Notes: generated from the sequence alone by a model not told the origin. 19,342 nt of DNA from Caulobacteraceae bacterium (GCA_030151985.1 JASLDZ010000435.1:1-19342); one strand, 5' to 3'. Counted from the first letter of the stretch, positions 8,857 to 17,579 are shown. Numbers and translations: made by a program.

Positions 8857-10146
8857 GTGACCGACGCCGCCGAAGTGACCGTGCCCACCATGGGTGAAAG
8901 CGTGACGGAGGGGGCCGTTGGTCGCTGGAGCAAGAAGGTCGGCGACAGCGTCAAGCGCGACGAGGTGCTGGTCGAGATCGAGACCGACAAGGTGGCGATC
9001 GAGATCTCCTCGCCGGCTGACGGCGTGCTGTCGGAAATCCTCGCCAAGGACGGCGACACCGTGACGCCCAACCAGGTGATCGCCCGCATCGGCGGGGCGG
9101 CGTCCGGCGGCGGCGCGGCTCCGGCGGCCCAGCAGCCCTCGGGCGCGGGCGAGCAGACGCCCGCCAACCAGCCCCCCGCCGCGCAGAAGACACCCGAGCC
9201 GGCGCCCCAGGCCGCCACGGCCGGCGCGCCGCAGACGCTGTCGCCCTCCGTCCAGCGGATCGTGTCGGAGACCGGGCTCGACCCCTCGACCGTACAGGGC
9301 ACCGGCAAGGACGGGCGCCTGACCAAGGGCGACGCGCTCGCCGCGACGCGGGGCGGCCAGGCCCAGGCGAAGGCGCCGGCCGCCGCGCCTCCCGTCCCCC
9401 CGGTCGTGCCGCAGGTTCAGGCCCCGTCCGCCCCCCGCGGCGACCAGCCGAACGAGGAGCGGGTGCGGATGACGCGCCTGCGCCAGACCATCGCGCGCCG
9501 CCTGAAGGAGGCGCAGAACACCGCCGCCATGCTCACGACCTTCAACGAGGTCGACATGAAGACGGTCATGGACCTGCGCACGCAGTACAAGGACGTGTTC
9601 GAGAAGCGGCACGGCGTGAAGCTCGGCTTCATGAGCTTCTTCACGCGCGCGGTGGTCGCCGCGCTGAAGGAAGTCCCCGCCGTCAACGCCGAGATCGACG
9701 GGCAGGACCTGATTTACAAGAACCATTACGACATCGGCGTGGCGGTCGGCACCGACAAGGGCCTCGTGGTGCCGGTTGTGCGCGACGCCGACCAGCTCAC
9801 CCTCGCGGGGATCGAGAAAGCCATCGGCGACCTCGGCAAGAGGGCCCGCGACGGCAAGCTCGCCATCGAGGACATGCAGGGCGGCACCTTCACCATCACC
9901 AACGGCGGCATTTACGGCTCGCTGATGTCCACGCCCATCCTGAACCTGCCTCAAGCCGGCGTGCTCGGCATGCACAACATCGTGCAGCGCCCGGTGGCGG
10001 TGGACGGCAAGGTCGAGATCCGCCCGATGATGTACCTGGCGCTGAGCTACGACCACCGCATCGTCGACGGCAAGGAGGCGGTGACCTTCCTCGTCGCCGT
10101 GAAGAACGCCATCGAGGACCCGCAGCGCCTGCTGCTGGACCTGTGA
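8857..10146 (+). CDS. sucB: Dihydrolipoyllysine-residue succinyltransferase (E2 of 2-oxoglutarate dehydrogenase)
   Basis: This 429-residue E2 core protein (also called odhB) accepts the succinyl group on its lipoyl arm and passes it to CoA. There is one lipoyl domain (about 5-80) with the modified lysine in EIETDKVAIEI (Lys45). An Ala/Pro/Gln-rich flexible linker follows (about 84-125), then the peripheral subunit-binding domain (SPSVQRIVSETGLDPSTVQG ... GRLTKGD, about 129-164), a second Ala/Pro-rich linker, and the acyltransferase domain from about 195 (ERVRMTRLRQTIARRLKEAQ). The catalytic motif is SYDHRIVDGKEA (His400, Asp404), near the C-terminal DPQRLLLDL. The start is GTG at 8857, giving the usual MTDAAEVTVPTMGESV. 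It is followed not by lpdA but by a toxin-antitoxin pair. Confidence 0.97.
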   Translation: MTDAAEVTVPTMGESVTEGAVGRWSKKVGDSVKRDEVLVEIETDKVAIEISSPADGVLSEILAKDGDTVTPNQVIARIGGAASGGGAAPAAQQPSGAGEQTPANQPPAAQKTPEPAPQAATAGAPQTLSPSVQRIVSETGLDPSTVQGTGKDGRLTKGDALAATRGGQAQAKAPAAAPPVPPVVPQVQAPSAPRGDQPNEERVRMTRLRQTIARRLKEAQNTAAMLTTFNEVDMKTVMDLRTQYKDVFEKRHGVKLGFMSFFTRAVVAALKEVPAVNAEIDGQDLIYKNHYDIGVAVGTDKGLVVPVVRDADQLTLAGIEKAIGDLGKRARDGKLAIEDMQGGTFTITNGGIYGSLMSTPILNLPQAGVLGMHNIVQRPVAVDGKVEIRPMMYLALSYDHRIVDGKEAVTFLVAVKNAIEDPQRLLLDL

Positions 10147-10172
10147 GGGCCTTGCGGGCAACCGTCCCCGGA

Positions 10173-10195
10173 CGTATCTACAGTCTGTAGATACG
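10173..10195 (+). promoter_or_regulatory. 23-bp palindromic operator of the toxin-antitoxin pair
   Basis: CGTATCTACAG and its exact reverse complement CTGTAGATACG flank a single central T. The last base is nine bases before the antitoxin ATG. A perfect palindrome of A/T-containing half-sites immediately upstream of an AbrB/MazE-type antitoxin is the expected autoregulatory site, bound by the antitoxin alone or with the toxin. TATCTA or TAGATA within it may serve as the -10 hexamer; TTGCGG at 10152-10157 is 17 bases before TATCTA. If TAGATA is used, the mRNA would start almost at the ATG. Confidence 0.8.
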
Positions 10196-10204
10196 AGTTC
10201 CGCC

Positions 10205-10507
10205 ATGTCCGGTCTTAAGGAAGCGGGGCGTCCGTTCGGCGCGGCGCACGACCCCCGCGCCAAGCTGTTCACCCACGGCGGCAGCCAAGCCGTCCGGCTG
10301 CCCAAGGCATTCCGCTTCGAAGGCTCCGAGGTCTCAATCCGGAAGGAAGGCGACGCCGTGATCCTCGAGCCAGTGAAGGCCAAGCGGCCGCCCACGATGG
10401 AGGAGATGGACGCCTTCTGGCGCGAGCTCGACGAAAAGTACGGCGACTTGGTGATCGAGGACATCGAGCGGGACAAGAGCCCTGCGCGCGAACTGCCCGA
10501 GTGGTGA
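10205..10507 (+). CDS. vapB: VapB-type antitoxin (AbrB/MazE swapped-hairpin DNA-binding domain)
   Basis: This 100-residue protein has the standard antitoxin core RAKLFTHGGSQAVRLPKAFR (residues 18-37) followed by FEGSEVSIRKEGDAVILEPV (38-57). That is the SpoVT/AbrB-type DNA-binding domain known from VapB antitoxins. The C-terminal tail (about 60-100, acidic, with EEMDAFWRELDEKYGD and PARELPEW) is the expected toxin-binding part. The first 17 residues, before the usual antitoxin start near 'AKLF', are an extension, but ATG 10205 is the only usable start in this frame. A weak CGAG is the only possible ribosome site, consistent with a very short leader. It lies 58 bases after sucB and overlaps the toxin start by four bases (GTGA). 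It should neutralise the toxin and repress from the palindrome upstream. Confidence 0.9.
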   Translation: MSGLKEAGRPFGAAHDPRAKLFTHGGSQAVRLPKAFRFEGSEVSIRKEGDAVILEPVKAKRPPTMEEMDAFWRELDEKYGDLVIEDIERDKSPARELPEW

Positions 10508-10927
10508 TCGCGCTCGACAGCACCGTGGTCATCCATCTGATGCGTCGCGATCCGACGGTGCGGCTCAATTTCGCCCGGGCCCGCTCTGCGGGGACTCTGA
10601 TGCATCTGAGCGCGATCGTGGTGGAGGAGCTGACCTTCGGCATCGCGCACCACCGTTTCCCCGAGCGCGAGCGCGCGTATTACGAGGAGATTGCTCGGGA
10701 CATGGTGGTCGTGCCGTTCGAGCCGGCGGACGCCGACGTCGGCGGCCATGCTCGCGCGGCCCTTGCGGCCAGGGGCAAACCGCCCCCCTACGCCGACTTC
10801 CTCATCGGCGCTCACGCCCTTGCGCGTGGCCACACGCTGGTGACCGCCAACACCCGCGACTTCCAGAACATCCCCGGCCTCCAGCTTCTCGACTGGACGA
10901 AGCCGCCGCAAACGCAGGACTCTTCCC

Positions 10928-10935
<8 letters not shown>
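10504..10935 (+). CDS. vapC: VapC-type PIN-domain ribonuclease toxin
   Basis: This 143-residue PIN-domain protein is predicted to be a Mg-dependent RNase that cleaves tRNA or other RNA when freed from the antitoxin. The acidic catalytic residues are all visible: Asp5 in MIALDSTVVI, Glu42 in VVEELTFG, Asp98 in YADFLIGAHAL, and Asn116/Asp119 in VTANTRDF. It ends in IPGLQLLDW, typical of VapC. I chose GTG 10504 because it gives the family-typical start MIALD and a GTGA overlap with the antitoxin stop; GTG 10501 is one codon earlier. The toxin's last eight bases overlap the start of lpdA, so toxin and LpdA translation may be coupled. Nothing suggests that the toxin is inactive. Confidence 0.9.
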
Positions 10936-12334
<1,399 letters not shown>

Positions 12335-12360
12335 GCCGCCGCCCGCCTGGACCCGACCTG

Positions 12361-13152
12361 ATGGACGCGGCCCTGCGCCGGACGGCTTCGCGCTGGATCG
12401 ACCGGCTGGGCCTGCGGCGTGCGGTGTTCCGCAGTCGCGAGTGGCTGATCTCGCGCCGTGACACCCGGATCGCCGCGCCGCCGGGCGGCCCGCCCGTGCC
12501 GCCGCCCTACCTGCGCACCCTGGTCGTCGGCACGCCGGACCTCGACTGGTTCCTGCAGTCGGGCGAGCGCGACGCCGCGGAGTTCGAGGCTCGGCTGCGA
12601 GCGGCGGGCGCGCCGGCCTTCGCCGACGCCTCGGTGCTGGAGTGGGGCTGCGGCTGCGGCCGGCTGTCCCGACACGTCGCCCCGCGCTCCCGCGCCTTCA
12701 CGGGCGTGGACATCAACCGTCGCCTAGTGCGCTGGTGCGCCGCGCACCTGCCAGGCGACTACCGGACGGTGGCGCCGCGGCCGCCCACCGCGCTGGCCGA
12801 GGCGAGCGTCGACCTCGCCTACGGCTGCTCGGTGCTCACCCACCTGCGCGAGGATTCGGCTGAGGCCTGGCTGGCGGAGCTGGCGCGGCTGCTGAAGCCC
12901 GGCGGCTTCGCGCTCCTCACCTTCCACGATCCCGAGCATCCGGGCGCGGCGGGGTTGGAGGGGGCGCTGGCCGAGCGCGGCTGGGCCGTACGGTTCGACC
13001 GGCTGGAAGGATCCAACAACCTGGCGGCCTATGCGACGGCGCAGCATCTGGCGACCCTCGCGTCGCCACGCCTGCGGCTGGCGAGCTACGCCCCGTCCTC
13101 GCAGTCCACCTCGCTCCAGGCCGTGGCGGTGTTTGCGCGGGCTCCCGCGTGA
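12361..13152 (+). CDS. Class I SAM-dependent methyltransferase, probably glycan-related
   Basis: This is a 263-residue methyltransferase. Motif I is VLEWGCGCGRLSRHVA (92-107), the acid binding the SAM ribose is in FTGVDINRRLVRWC (Asp117), motif 'DLAYGCSVLTHLRED' follows, and LARLLKPGGFALLTFHDPEH is the usual 'LKPGG' strand-turn. A basic, Pro-rich N-terminal region of about 55 residues precedes it. I chose ATG 12361, 26 bases after lpdA; the same frame stays open far upstream inside lpdA but only as an overlapping shadow. It overlaps the glycosyltransferase start by four bases (GTGA), so the two are translated together. By context a methylation of a surface sugar or a lipid-linked glycan is plausible; the substrate is not determined by sequence. 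Confidence 0.85.
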   Translation: MDAALRRTASRWIDRLGLRRAVFRSREWLISRRDTRIAAPPGGPPVPPPYLRTLVVGTPDLDWFLQSGERDAAEFEARLRAAGAPAFADASVLEWGCGCGRLSRHVAPRSRAFTGVDINRRLVRWCAAHLPGDYRTVAPRPPTALAEASVDLAYGCSVLTHLREDSAEAWLAELARLLKPGGFALLTFHDPEHPGAAGLEGALAERGWAVRFDRLEGSNNLAAYATAQHLATLASPRLRLASYAPSSQSTSLQAVAVFARAPA

Positions 13153-13967
13153 AGCCCCGCGCAGGCGGCGGACGCCGCCTCGCCGTCTGCCTCTACGTCC
13201 GAGACGAGGCGCCGGACATCGCCGAGTGGCTGGCCTTCCACCATGTGGTCGGCGTCGACCATGTGCTCGTGCTCGACAACGGCTCGGTCGACGGGACGCA
13301 GGCGGTGGTGCGGCGGGCGGGGCGCTTCGCCTCCGTCACGCTCCTGCCCTGGCCGGTGCGGAGCCCGCGCGCGCAGAAGCTCGCCTATGCGGCGGGCCTG
13401 GTCCTGCTGCGCGACTTCGAGTGGGTCGCCTTCGTCGACGCCGACGAACTGCTCACGCCGACGACGGAGGAGACCGTGCGGCCGACGCTGGATCGCGCGG
13501 GAGGGGCCGCGGCGATCGCCGTAAATTGGGCGATCTTCGGCTCGAGCGGCCATGCCGACACGGCGCGCGGCCGGATGCTGGAAAGCTACGTTCGCCGCGC
13601 TCCCGACGGCTTCGACGAGAACCGGATCGTCAAGTCGATCGTGCGGCCGAGGCTCGCGCGCGCGCGCAACCCCCACACCTTCGAGGTTCGGGGCCCCTAT
13701 GTCGGGCCGGACGGCTCGCCCGTCGCCTGGGCCGACGACGCGCGCACCCAGGGGCCGGCGGACTTCTCCCGGCTGCAGGTCTCGCACCTTTTCACCCGCT
13801 CACGCGCTCACTGGGCGAGGAAGATGGCGCGAGGCTACCGCCAGCATGAGGACCGCGAGGGCGCCTTCGCGCGCTACGACCGGAACGAGGTCGAGGACCA
13901 CGCCGCCGCCCGCTTTGCTCCCGCCGTCCGCGCCGAACTGATCCGGAGGGGACAGTGGCGCGAATGA
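13149..13967 (+). CDS. Family 2/92-type glycosyltransferase
   Basis: This 272-residue protein looks like a GT-A fold glycosyltransferase of the Glyco_tranf_2_4 / GT92-like kind. The start of the domain is RRLAVCLYVRDEAPDIAEWL (9-28), HHVVGVDHVLVLDNGSVDGT follows (31-50), and the metal-binding DxD is in WVAFVDADELL (Asp97, Asp99). Later motifs are AVNWAIFGSSG, ENRIVKSIVRP, QVSHLFTRS and WARKMARG. No membrane segment is seen, so it should act on the cytoplasmic face with a nucleotide-sugar donor. The start is GTG 13149, overlapping the methyltransferase stop. Together the pair would be expected to add and methylate a sugar on an envelope polymer, but acceptor and sugar are unknown. Confidence 0.85.
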   Translation: MKPRAGGGRRLAVCLYVRDEAPDIAEWLAFHHVVGVDHVLVLDNGSVDGTQAVVRRAGRFASVTLLPWPVRSPRAQKLAYAAGLVLLRDFEWVAFVDADELLTPTTEETVRPTLDRAGGAAAIAVNWAIFGSSGHADTARGRMLESYVRRAPDGFDENRIVKSIVRPRLARARNPHTFEVRGPYVGPDGSPVAWADDARTQGPADFSRLQVSHLFTRSRAHWARKMARGYRQHEDREGAFARYDRNEVEDHAAARFAPAVRAELIRRGQWRE

Positions 13968-14035
13968 AGATGCTGTTGCGAAGCGATATCACATAGGTCA
14001 CCCTGCCGTGCGGGGCTGGCCTTCGGGAGGTGCGC

Positions 14036-14515
14036 GTGCAGCTTATGCGGAAGATCGCCGACGACGTGCGCGACCTGGAGCGGGCCGAGCACCTCGTGCT
14101 GTTCGGGTTCCGACTGACCGCGCTGGGGCGCGGCGACTGTCCGGTGCTGCACCGCACCTTCTGCGGCCTGATGGGCGGCGGCGGCGGCGACGCGGCGCTG
14201 GGCGACCTCCTGGTGTTCGTGCGGGTGGTCGGCGCGGCGGGCGCGCGTCAGGTGCGGTTGCACACGCCTGGCTGCTGCGGGCTGACGGACGACGAACGCT
14301 GCGTGCTGGGCGTGATCGCCGCGGCGCAGAGCTCGCTGACCACCGGTGACGACCGCCTGCTGCGCGAGCGGCTGTCGGACCTCCTGGGCGTCCCGGCGAC
14401 CGAGCCGGCGCTGATGGCCGCCCAACACGTCGCGGCGGCGCTGACGGTGGCGGGCCTCGACCTGCCGCTGCGCGAGCCGACGCAGGCGAGCGCGCCCACG
14501 CCGACCCTTCACTGA
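14036..14515 (+). CDS. Conserved-looking hypothetical protein with Cys-Cys motif
   Basis: I do not recognise a named family for this protein of 159 residues. It starts with a predicted helix (MQLMRKIADDVRDLERAEHL), then LVLFGFRLTALGRGDCPVLH, a Gly-rich turn, a hydrophobic segment (GDLLVFVRVVGAAGARQVRL), HTPGCCGLTDDERCVLGVIA, and a mainly helical C-terminus. Five cysteines, including a CC pair preceded by a His, might bind metal or be redox active; this is inference. There is no signal peptide. GTG 14036 is chosen because GGGAGG (14025-14030) is five bases upstream; GTG 14030 and ATG 14045 are alternatives. It follows the glycosyltransferase by 68 bases, and its stop is only six bases from the end of the convergent SDR gene. 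Confidence 0.7.
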   Translation: MQLMRKIADDVRDLERAEHLVLFGFRLTALGRGDCPVLHRTFCGLMGGGGGDAALGDLLVFVRVVGAAGARQVRLHTPGCCGLTDDERCVLGVIAAAQSSLTTGDDRLLRERLSDLLGVPATEPALMAAQHVAAALTVAGLDLPLREPTQASAPTPTLH

Positions 14516-14521
14516 GCCGCC

Positions 14522-15499
14522 TCAGCCGCCCTGGTAGCCGCCGATGATCGGCAGGATCTCGCCGGTGATGAAGCTCGACGTCTGCTTGGAGGCCAGGAAG
14601 ACGTAGGCGGGGGCGATCTCCTCCGGCTGGGCGGGGCGCTTCATCACCGTGTCGGCGCCGAACTGCTCGATCTGGTCGGCCTCCTGGTCGCTGGGATTGA
14701 GCGGCGTCCAGACCGGGCCGGGCGCGACGGCGTTCACGCGGATGCCGCGAGGCGCGAGGTTCGTGCCCAGCGTGCGGGTCATGGCGTGGATGCCGCCCTT
14801 GGTGGTCGAGTAGTCGATCAGGTTCTTGTTGCCCATCAGCCCCGTGACCGAGCCCGTATTCACGATGGCCGACCCCTCCTTCATGTGCGGCACGCAGGCC
14901 TGGGCCATGTGGAAGTAGCCGTAGAGGTTGGTGCGGAGCGTCTGGTCGAAGTGCTCCTCGGTCAGGTCCTCGAACCGCTTGGTGTGCACCTGGAAGGCGG
15001 CGTTGTTGACCAGCACGTCCACCTTGCCCCAGGCGTCGACCACCTGCTTCACCGCGCCGAAGCAGAAGCCGCGGTCCTTGACGTCGCCCCTGATCACCAG
15101 CGCGCGACGGCCCTCCGCCTCGACGGCCTTGCGCGTGACCTCGGCGTCCTGGTCCTCGTCCAGGTGCAGGATGGCGACGTCGGCGCCTTCCCGGGCGAAG
15201 AGGACGGCGACCGAGCGGCCGATGCCGGAATCCGCGCCGGTGACGATCGCCACCTCGCCCTCCAGCTTGCCCGAGCCCTTGTAGTAGGGCGCGTCGTACA
15301 TCGGCGACGGATCGACGTCGGCCTCGAGGCCCGGCTTCTTCTGGTGCTGCTTGGGAAGCGGCGACTCGGGATAGCGTCGGGCGCCGGCCTGAACCGCGCC
15401 CTTGGACGAGGAGCCGCCCCGCTCGTCGGCGCGGGCGACCTGGTCCTGGATGTCGCGCTGGGTCTCGACCGTGCGGTTGATGCTGGCGTCGTCGGCCAT
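14522..15499 (-). CDS. SDR family oxidoreductase (YghA/YhdF-like)
   Basis: This 325-residue NAD(P)-dependent short-chain dehydrogenase has a Rossmann domain starting at GEVAIVTGADSGIGRSVAVL (81-100; TGxxxGIG at 87-94). The NNAA motif is at 165-168, and the catalytic residues are Ser217 (NTGSVTG), Tyr230 and Lys234 (YSTTK). The adenine-side Asp is in RGDVKD. The C-terminus ITGEILPIIGGYQGG is typical. The first 75 residues are a hydrophilic extension (QVARADERGGSSSKGAVQAG, then the family-typical SPLPKQHQKKPGLEADVDP, then APYYKG) that marks the YghA/YhdF subgroup, often annotated as glucose dehydrogenase-like or general-stress oxidoreductases. The true substrate is unknown. Its ribosome site AAGGAG lies in a hairpin just before the ATG. 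I looked for a GGAAC-type EcfG promoter upstream and did not find one. Confidence 0.92.
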   Translation of the reverse strand: MADDASINRTVETQRDIQDQVARADERGGSSSKGAVQAGARRYPESPLPKQHQKKPGLEADVDPSPMYDAPYYKGSGKLEGEVAIVTGADSGIGRSVAVLFAREGADVAILHLDEDQDAEVTRKAVEAEGRRALVIRGDVKDRGFCFGAVKQVVDAWGKVDVLVNNAAFQVHTKRFEDLTEEHFDQTLRTNLYGYFHMAQACVPHMKEGSAIVNTGSVTGLMGNKNLIDYSTTKGGIHAMTRTLGTNLAPRGIRVNAVAPGPVWTPLNPSDQEADQIEQFGADTVMKRPAQPEEIAPAYVFLASKQTSSFITGEILPIIGGYQGG

Positions 15500-15503
15500 G
15501 GGA

Positions 15504-15525
15504 AGGCTCCTTCGGTTCGGAGCCT
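15504..15525 (-). promoter_or_regulatory. Hairpin covering the SDR ribosome binding site
   Basis: On the minus strand AGGCTCC, an 8-base loop (GAACCGAA) and GGAGCCT form a perfect 7-bp stem ending four bases before the ATG of the SDR gene. The Shine-Dalgarno AAGGAG overlaps the loop and 3' arm, so pairing would hide most of it. It could lower translation or respond to temperature or a binding factor; that is inference. Confidence 0.45.
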
Positions 15526-15580
15526 CAACCCCCCGAACGCCGATCCGGTTCGAGCGTGGCCGTTTCGGAGCGCGAGCTTC

Positions 15581-15769
15581 TCTCCCTCCCCCTTGAGGGG
15601 TGGGTGGCTGGCGGGCGTCAGCCCGGCAGACGGATGGGGCCTCAGAGCGAAGCGTAGAAGGACCTGGGCGCAGCGCTCGGGATGAAGGTCGGCCTTACGC
15701 TTCGCTCTCGTTCCCCCACCCGTCTCTCGCTTCTCTCGCGACACCCTCCCCTCGAGGGGGAGGGAGGGC
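15581..15769. repeat. About 190 bp intergenic inverted-repeat element
   Basis: The left side (15581-15664: CTCCCTCCCCCTTGAGGGG, then ACGGATGGGG, then AGAGCGAAGCGTAG) is repeated in reverse complement on the right side (15687-15769: CTCCCTCCCCCTCGAGGGG, ACGGGTGGGG and AGAGCGAAGCGTAA when read on the minus strand). The 'CTCCCTCCCC-TYGAGGGG' core and its chance translation 'PASHPPLKGEGE' are familiar to me from repeated intergenic elements in Caulobacterales and other alphaproteobacteria; copy number here cannot be judged from one window. It fills most of the 278-base gap between xerC and the SDR gene, lying after the xerC stop and upstream of the SDR start. It could act as a transcription barrier for xerC. 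Confidence 0.75.
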
Positions 15770-15777
15770 GCTGGCCG

Positions 15778-16710
15778 TCAAGCTCGCGGGTGGGCGGCGG
15801 CGTAGGCGGCCATCAGGTGGGCGGCGTCGACGTCCGTGTAGCGCGTGGTGGTCGAGAGCGAGGCGTGGCCCAGGAGCTCCTGGATCGAGCGCAGGTCCGC
15901 CCCCGCCGCCAGGAGGTGGGTGGCGAAGCTGTGGCGCAGCGCGTGGGGCGTGGCGCTCTCCGGCAGGCCGAGGCGGCCGCGCAGCACGCTCATCCGGCGC
16001 TGCACCGGGCGCGGACCGAGCGCCCCGCCGCGCTTGGCGAAGAACAGCGAGCCGTCGCGGCTGATCGGGAAGGGGCAGGCGGCGGCGTAGGCGTCGATCG
16101 CCTCGCGCACCGCCGGCAGCACCGGCGCGAGCCGCGTCTTGCCGCCCTTGCCGGTGATCCGCAGCGTCTCGGGGCAGGGGACGTCAGCGCCGGTGAGCGA
16201 CAGCGCTTCCGAGATGCGCAGGCCGCAGCCGTAGAGCAGCGTCAGGACCGCGACGTCGCGCGCCGCCTCCCACGGCTCGCAGGCGTCCTCGTCTCCCGCC
16301 TCGGCGATCAGGTCGAAGGCGCGGGCCTCGGCGATCGGGCGAGGGACGGAAGGCTTCACCCGTGGCCCCCGCACCAGCGCCAGCTGCGGCGCGGCGAGGT
16401 CGCGGCGGCGGTCGAGCCAGCGGTGGAAGCTGCGGATCGCCGACAGCGCCTGGCTGAGCGAGCGCGGAGATAGCGCCTTGTCGCCGGTCAGGTCGTCGTC
16501 CTCGCGCCGCCGCGCGAGATAGGCGCGCAGCTCGGCGGCCTGCACGCCCGCGAGGTCGCGCTCGGCGATCGCCTCGCCCCGGTGGCGGGCGAGAAAGGCG
16601 AGATAGCGTTCGACGCCGTGGCGGTAGCTCTCCAGCGTGCGCGGAGAGGCGCGCCGCTCGTGCGCCAGGTAGGCGATGAAGCCGTCCAGCGCGGCCTCGG
16701 CCGTAGGCAT
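15778..16710 (-). CDS. xerC: Tyrosine recombinase XerC
   Basis: This 310-residue tyrosine recombinase should work with XerD at the dif site to resolve chromosome dimers. The N-terminal SAM-like core-binding domain (about 5-105) starts ALDGFIAYLAHERRASPRTL. The catalytic domain shows the full set: Arg165 in YGCGLRISEAL, Lys188 in ITGKGGKTR, His256 and Arg259 in HALRHSFATHLL, His282 in LGHASLSTT and Tyr291 in TRYTDV. Length is in the XerC range (about 295-320). It is XerC rather than a phage integrase because of its size, its canonical GCGLRISEA motif and its pairing with DUF484, only 13 bases upstream, an arrangement well known in proteobacteria. No att-like repeats are present nearby. Confidence 0.93.
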   Translation of the reverse strand: MPTAEAALDGFIAYLAHERRASPRTLESYRHGVERYLAFLARHRGEAIAERDLAGVQAAELRAYLARRREDDDLTGDKALSPRSLSQALSAIRSFHRWLDRRRDLAAPQLALVRGPRVKPSVPRPIAEARAFDLIAEAGDEDACEPWEAARDVAVLTLLYGCGLRISEALSLTGADVPCPETLRITGKGGKTRLAPVLPAVREAIDAYAAACPFPISRDGSLFFAKRGGALGPRPVQRRMSVLRGRLGLPESATPHALRHSFATHLLAAGADLRSIQELLGHASLSTTTRYTDVDAAHLMAAYAAAHPRA

Positions 16711-16723
16711 CAGCCCACCCCCG

Positions 16724-17407
16724 CTACCTGGGCGCGCAGCGTTCCGCCGCCAGCTCCACGATGCGGGCGAGGAAGCAGACCAGCTCGCCGCCCATGTCGG
16801 CGGTGAAGTGCTCGCGCTCGGCGGCGCCGAAGCTCAGCAGGCCCGCGCGACCGCCCCACAGGCGCAGGCGGACCAGGGCGGCGCTCTTCACATCGGCCGC
16901 GCAGGCGCCGAACAGGGTGTCGGCCCCGATCACCGGGCCGAACCGCACCGAGCCTTGACCCAGCAGGTGGTCGACGAAGCCGCGGGGCAGGGTGGACCAG
17001 CCGTCCGGCGGCGTCCCCTCGATCGCCAGCGCGCCGGCGGCGAGGTCGAAACGGGTGCGGGCGGCGGCGTCCACCTGCGCGGCGAGGTCGGAGGCGTCGG
17101 CGGCTTCCAGAAGGTCGATCACGGCGGACTGCGCGCGGATCTGCGCCTCGAAGTTGGCGAGCGCGGTCGCCTCCACCTCGGCACGGGCGCTGGCCTCGGC
17201 GGAGCGGGCGTCCGACAGCTTGGCGACGGCGGCGGGTCCGAACTCCACGACGTTCTCGGCGGCGGCGCGGAGCGCCAGGGAGTCCAGCAGGGCGGCGTCG
17301 TCTCGCACCCAGGCGGGGTTGGCCAGTATCATGGCGCGGATCGCGGGCCAGTGGCGGTAGTCGTGCTTGGGGTCGCCCACCTTCAGGGCCTTCGCCGCGT
17401 CCGCCAT
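16724..17407 (-). CDS. DUF484 family protein
   Basis: This 227-residue protein has an N-terminal helical part (HDYRHWPAIRAMILANPAWVRDDAAL, then VVEFGPAAVAKL) and a GAF-like C-terminal region (ALVRLRLWGGRAGLLSFGAAEREHFTADMGGELVCFLARIVE), as in DUF484. Its function is unknown, though its genes usually sit directly before xerC, as here. The central region (about 65-100) is an Ala/Glu-rich helix with coiled-coil character. The frame is open much further upstream, but the start is placed at ATG 17407 because GGGGA lies five bases before it; ATG 17413 is two codons earlier with no spacing for a ribosome site. It is divergent from the S9 peptidase gene. Confidence 0.85.
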   Translation of the reverse strand: MADAAKALKVGDPKHDYRHWPAIRAMILANPAWVRDDAALLDSLALRAAAENVVEFGPAAVAKLSDARSAEASARAEVEATALANFEAQIRAQSAVIDLLEAADASDLAAQVDAAARTRFDLAAGALAIEGTPPDGWSTLPRGFVDHLLGQGSVRFGPVIGADTLFGACAADVKSAALVRLRLWGGRAGLLSFGAAEREHFTADMGGELVCFLARIVELAAERCAPR

Positions 17408-17503
17408 GACCATCCCCGAATGCGCTTCAACCCGTGGCGGGCGGCGTGGTCGCCGTCCGTCCTTCAGGCGCACATGTTCGCGCCCATCGCGGTTAACGGG
17501 CGC

Positions 17504-17573
17504 TTGACGAAGGGCGAGCGGAGCCGCTGGCGCCGCGTCTTCCGGTGTGGAAAGCTTCGCCGTCTGGGGGAGG
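17504..17573 (+). promoter_or_regulatory. Candidate promoter and strong ribosome site of the S9 peptidase gene
   Basis: TTGACG at 17504-17509 matches the -35 consensus, but the -10 region sixteen bases on (GCTGGCGC at 17526-17533) is only a partial match to GCTANAWC. GGGGGAGG at 17566-17573 is a strong Shine-Dalgarno six bases before the ATG at 17580 and fixes that start. The rest of the 172-base divergent gap shows nothing else clear. Confidence 0.35.
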
Positions 17574-17579
17574 CATCGG

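Noticed and set aside
12361..13967. Possible phage or integrative element bounded by the xerC recombinase
   Set aside because: The recombinase pairs with DUF484 as in the housekeeping XerC locus, and no att repeats, tRNA or phage genes are visible.
15094..15744. 216-residue minus-strand frame overlapping the SDR start and the 15.6 kb repeat
   Set aside because: It reads out of frame through the SDR gene and the repeat; the 'PASHPPLKGEGE' segment is a known type of spurious repeat translation.
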